A stretch of 64,000 nucleotides of DNA from Candidatus Electrothrix rattekaaiensis (lineage in GTDB: Bacteria; Desulfobacterota; Desulfobulbia; Desulfobulbales; Desulfobulbaceae). Under the pieces are notes generated by a model. It worked only from the letters and a program-made list of their open reading frames with translations. It was not told the DNA's origin and did no database searches. Positions 63,795-64,000 of this stretch are shown piece after piece (the first letter of the stretch is position 1; every line of letters starts with the position of its first letter). The position numbers were made by a program, and so were the translations under genes. The stretch is taken from contig JAVQMD010000001.1 in assembly GCA_032595675.1 (NCBI GenBank), positions 1,892,640 through 1,956,639 of the forward strand, read 5' to 3'.

Positions 63795-64000
63795 CTATTC
63801 AACAAGGGCTTGCTTTTTCTTGAATTTCTTTCGCCGGTTCCGCCAGTCCGAGTCCCCGGTAGTTTTTTCAATAAATTGCTGAATCGCCATAAAATAATAT
63901 TTTCCACCGATACTGATTAAAGAATTATGATCAGCACCCGGCACCACCTGAAGCTCCTTCATACGGGCCCCGCTGTCAGCATGTAATTTTTCCGCCTGCC
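63795..64000 (-). CDS. Alpha/beta hydrolase, C-terminal fragment (runs off window)
   Basis: Only the last 68 codons are present. VVPGADHNSLISIGG followed by YYFMAIQQFI matches the end of alpha/beta hydrolases, where the His of GADHN is the catalytic base. A basic tail (WRNRRKKFKKKQ) follows. The start lies beyond the right edge. Confidence 0.65.
   Translation of the reverse strand, partial: QAEKLHADSGARMKELQVVPGADHNSLISIGGKYYFMAIQQFIEKTTGDSDWRNRRKKFKKKQALVE

Overview
The window looks like a chromosomal segment of a Gram-negative deltaproteobacterial-type anaerobe, most plausibly in the Desulfobulbales (sulfate reducers and cable bacteria). This rests on the gene mix and not on a marker gene: a cytoplasmic NAD-reducing [NiFe] hydrogenase, several c-type cytochromes, a selenocysteine-containing SelD together with SelB, a FabL-type enoyl-ACP reductase, an archaeal-type phosphatidylserine decarboxylase, exopolysaccharide export genes and many toxin-antitoxin genes. 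No rRNA, intact tRNA, transposase, integrase or CRISPR array was seen.

Layout. 1-5.6 kb (minus strand): a partial adenylosuccinate synthetase-like gene, a von Willebrand A protein with a coiled-coil partner, psd, and ilvB-ilvH with a good promoter and terminator. 5.9-9.9 kb (plus): DUF362 protein, fabL, DUF2721 protein, a CDP-alcohol phosphatidyltransferase and a START-like secreted protein. 10.1-12.4 kb: an outer-membrane barrel, a 12-unit 23-bp tandem array, a DUF1566 protein and a CopZ-like metallochaperone. 12.6-17.7 kb: a compact hoxFUYHW operon with overlapping start and stop codons.

17.7-25.0 kb is an AT-rich accessory stretch: nested inverted repeats, a CoiA/DUF6035-like gene apparently split by an A8 slippery run, a conserved hypothetical, VapBC with a perfect operator, an orphan MNT nucleotidyltransferase flanked by remnants of a hoxW paralogue, a K+ channel, a second 23-bp repeat array and a PIN/antitoxin pair. 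25.0-28.4 kb holds one large protein that I read as an endonuclease Q-like PHP module fused to a UvrD helicase. It is followed by a PLD nuclease, transketolase, dusB, the UGA-containing selD with a visible SECIS hairpin, a TSUP permease and a macrodomain protein.

35.5-44.9 kb (minus) is an unusually long run of closely spaced or overlapping genes: diheme membrane cytochrome, FlgO/CsgG-like protein with a lectin-like tail, two unknowns, monoheme cytochrome, selB, PAS-GGDEF-EAL protein (degenerate GGDEF, intact EAL), ApaLI-like restriction enzyme and DNA methylase. 44.9-54 kb (minus, except one small plus-strand gene) contains an AlbA_2 regulator, a Uma2 nuclease, an MBL hydrolase, Mrp, a cis/trans fatty-acid isomerase, a RelE-like protein and a heme-motif DsbC-like protein. 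54.1-62.5 kb is an exopolysaccharide cluster (O-antigen ligase/TPR, BY-kinase, six-SLBB export protein, outer-membrane barrel), followed by a small secreted protein, a dCMP deaminase and a partial alpha/beta hydrolase.

The most interesting leads are the EndoQ-UvrD fusion, the selD recoding site, the two 23-bp arrays, the A8 frameshift gene and the cytochrome/FlgO/selB/c-di-GMP gene train. All functional calls come from reading motifs by eye; no database search was run.
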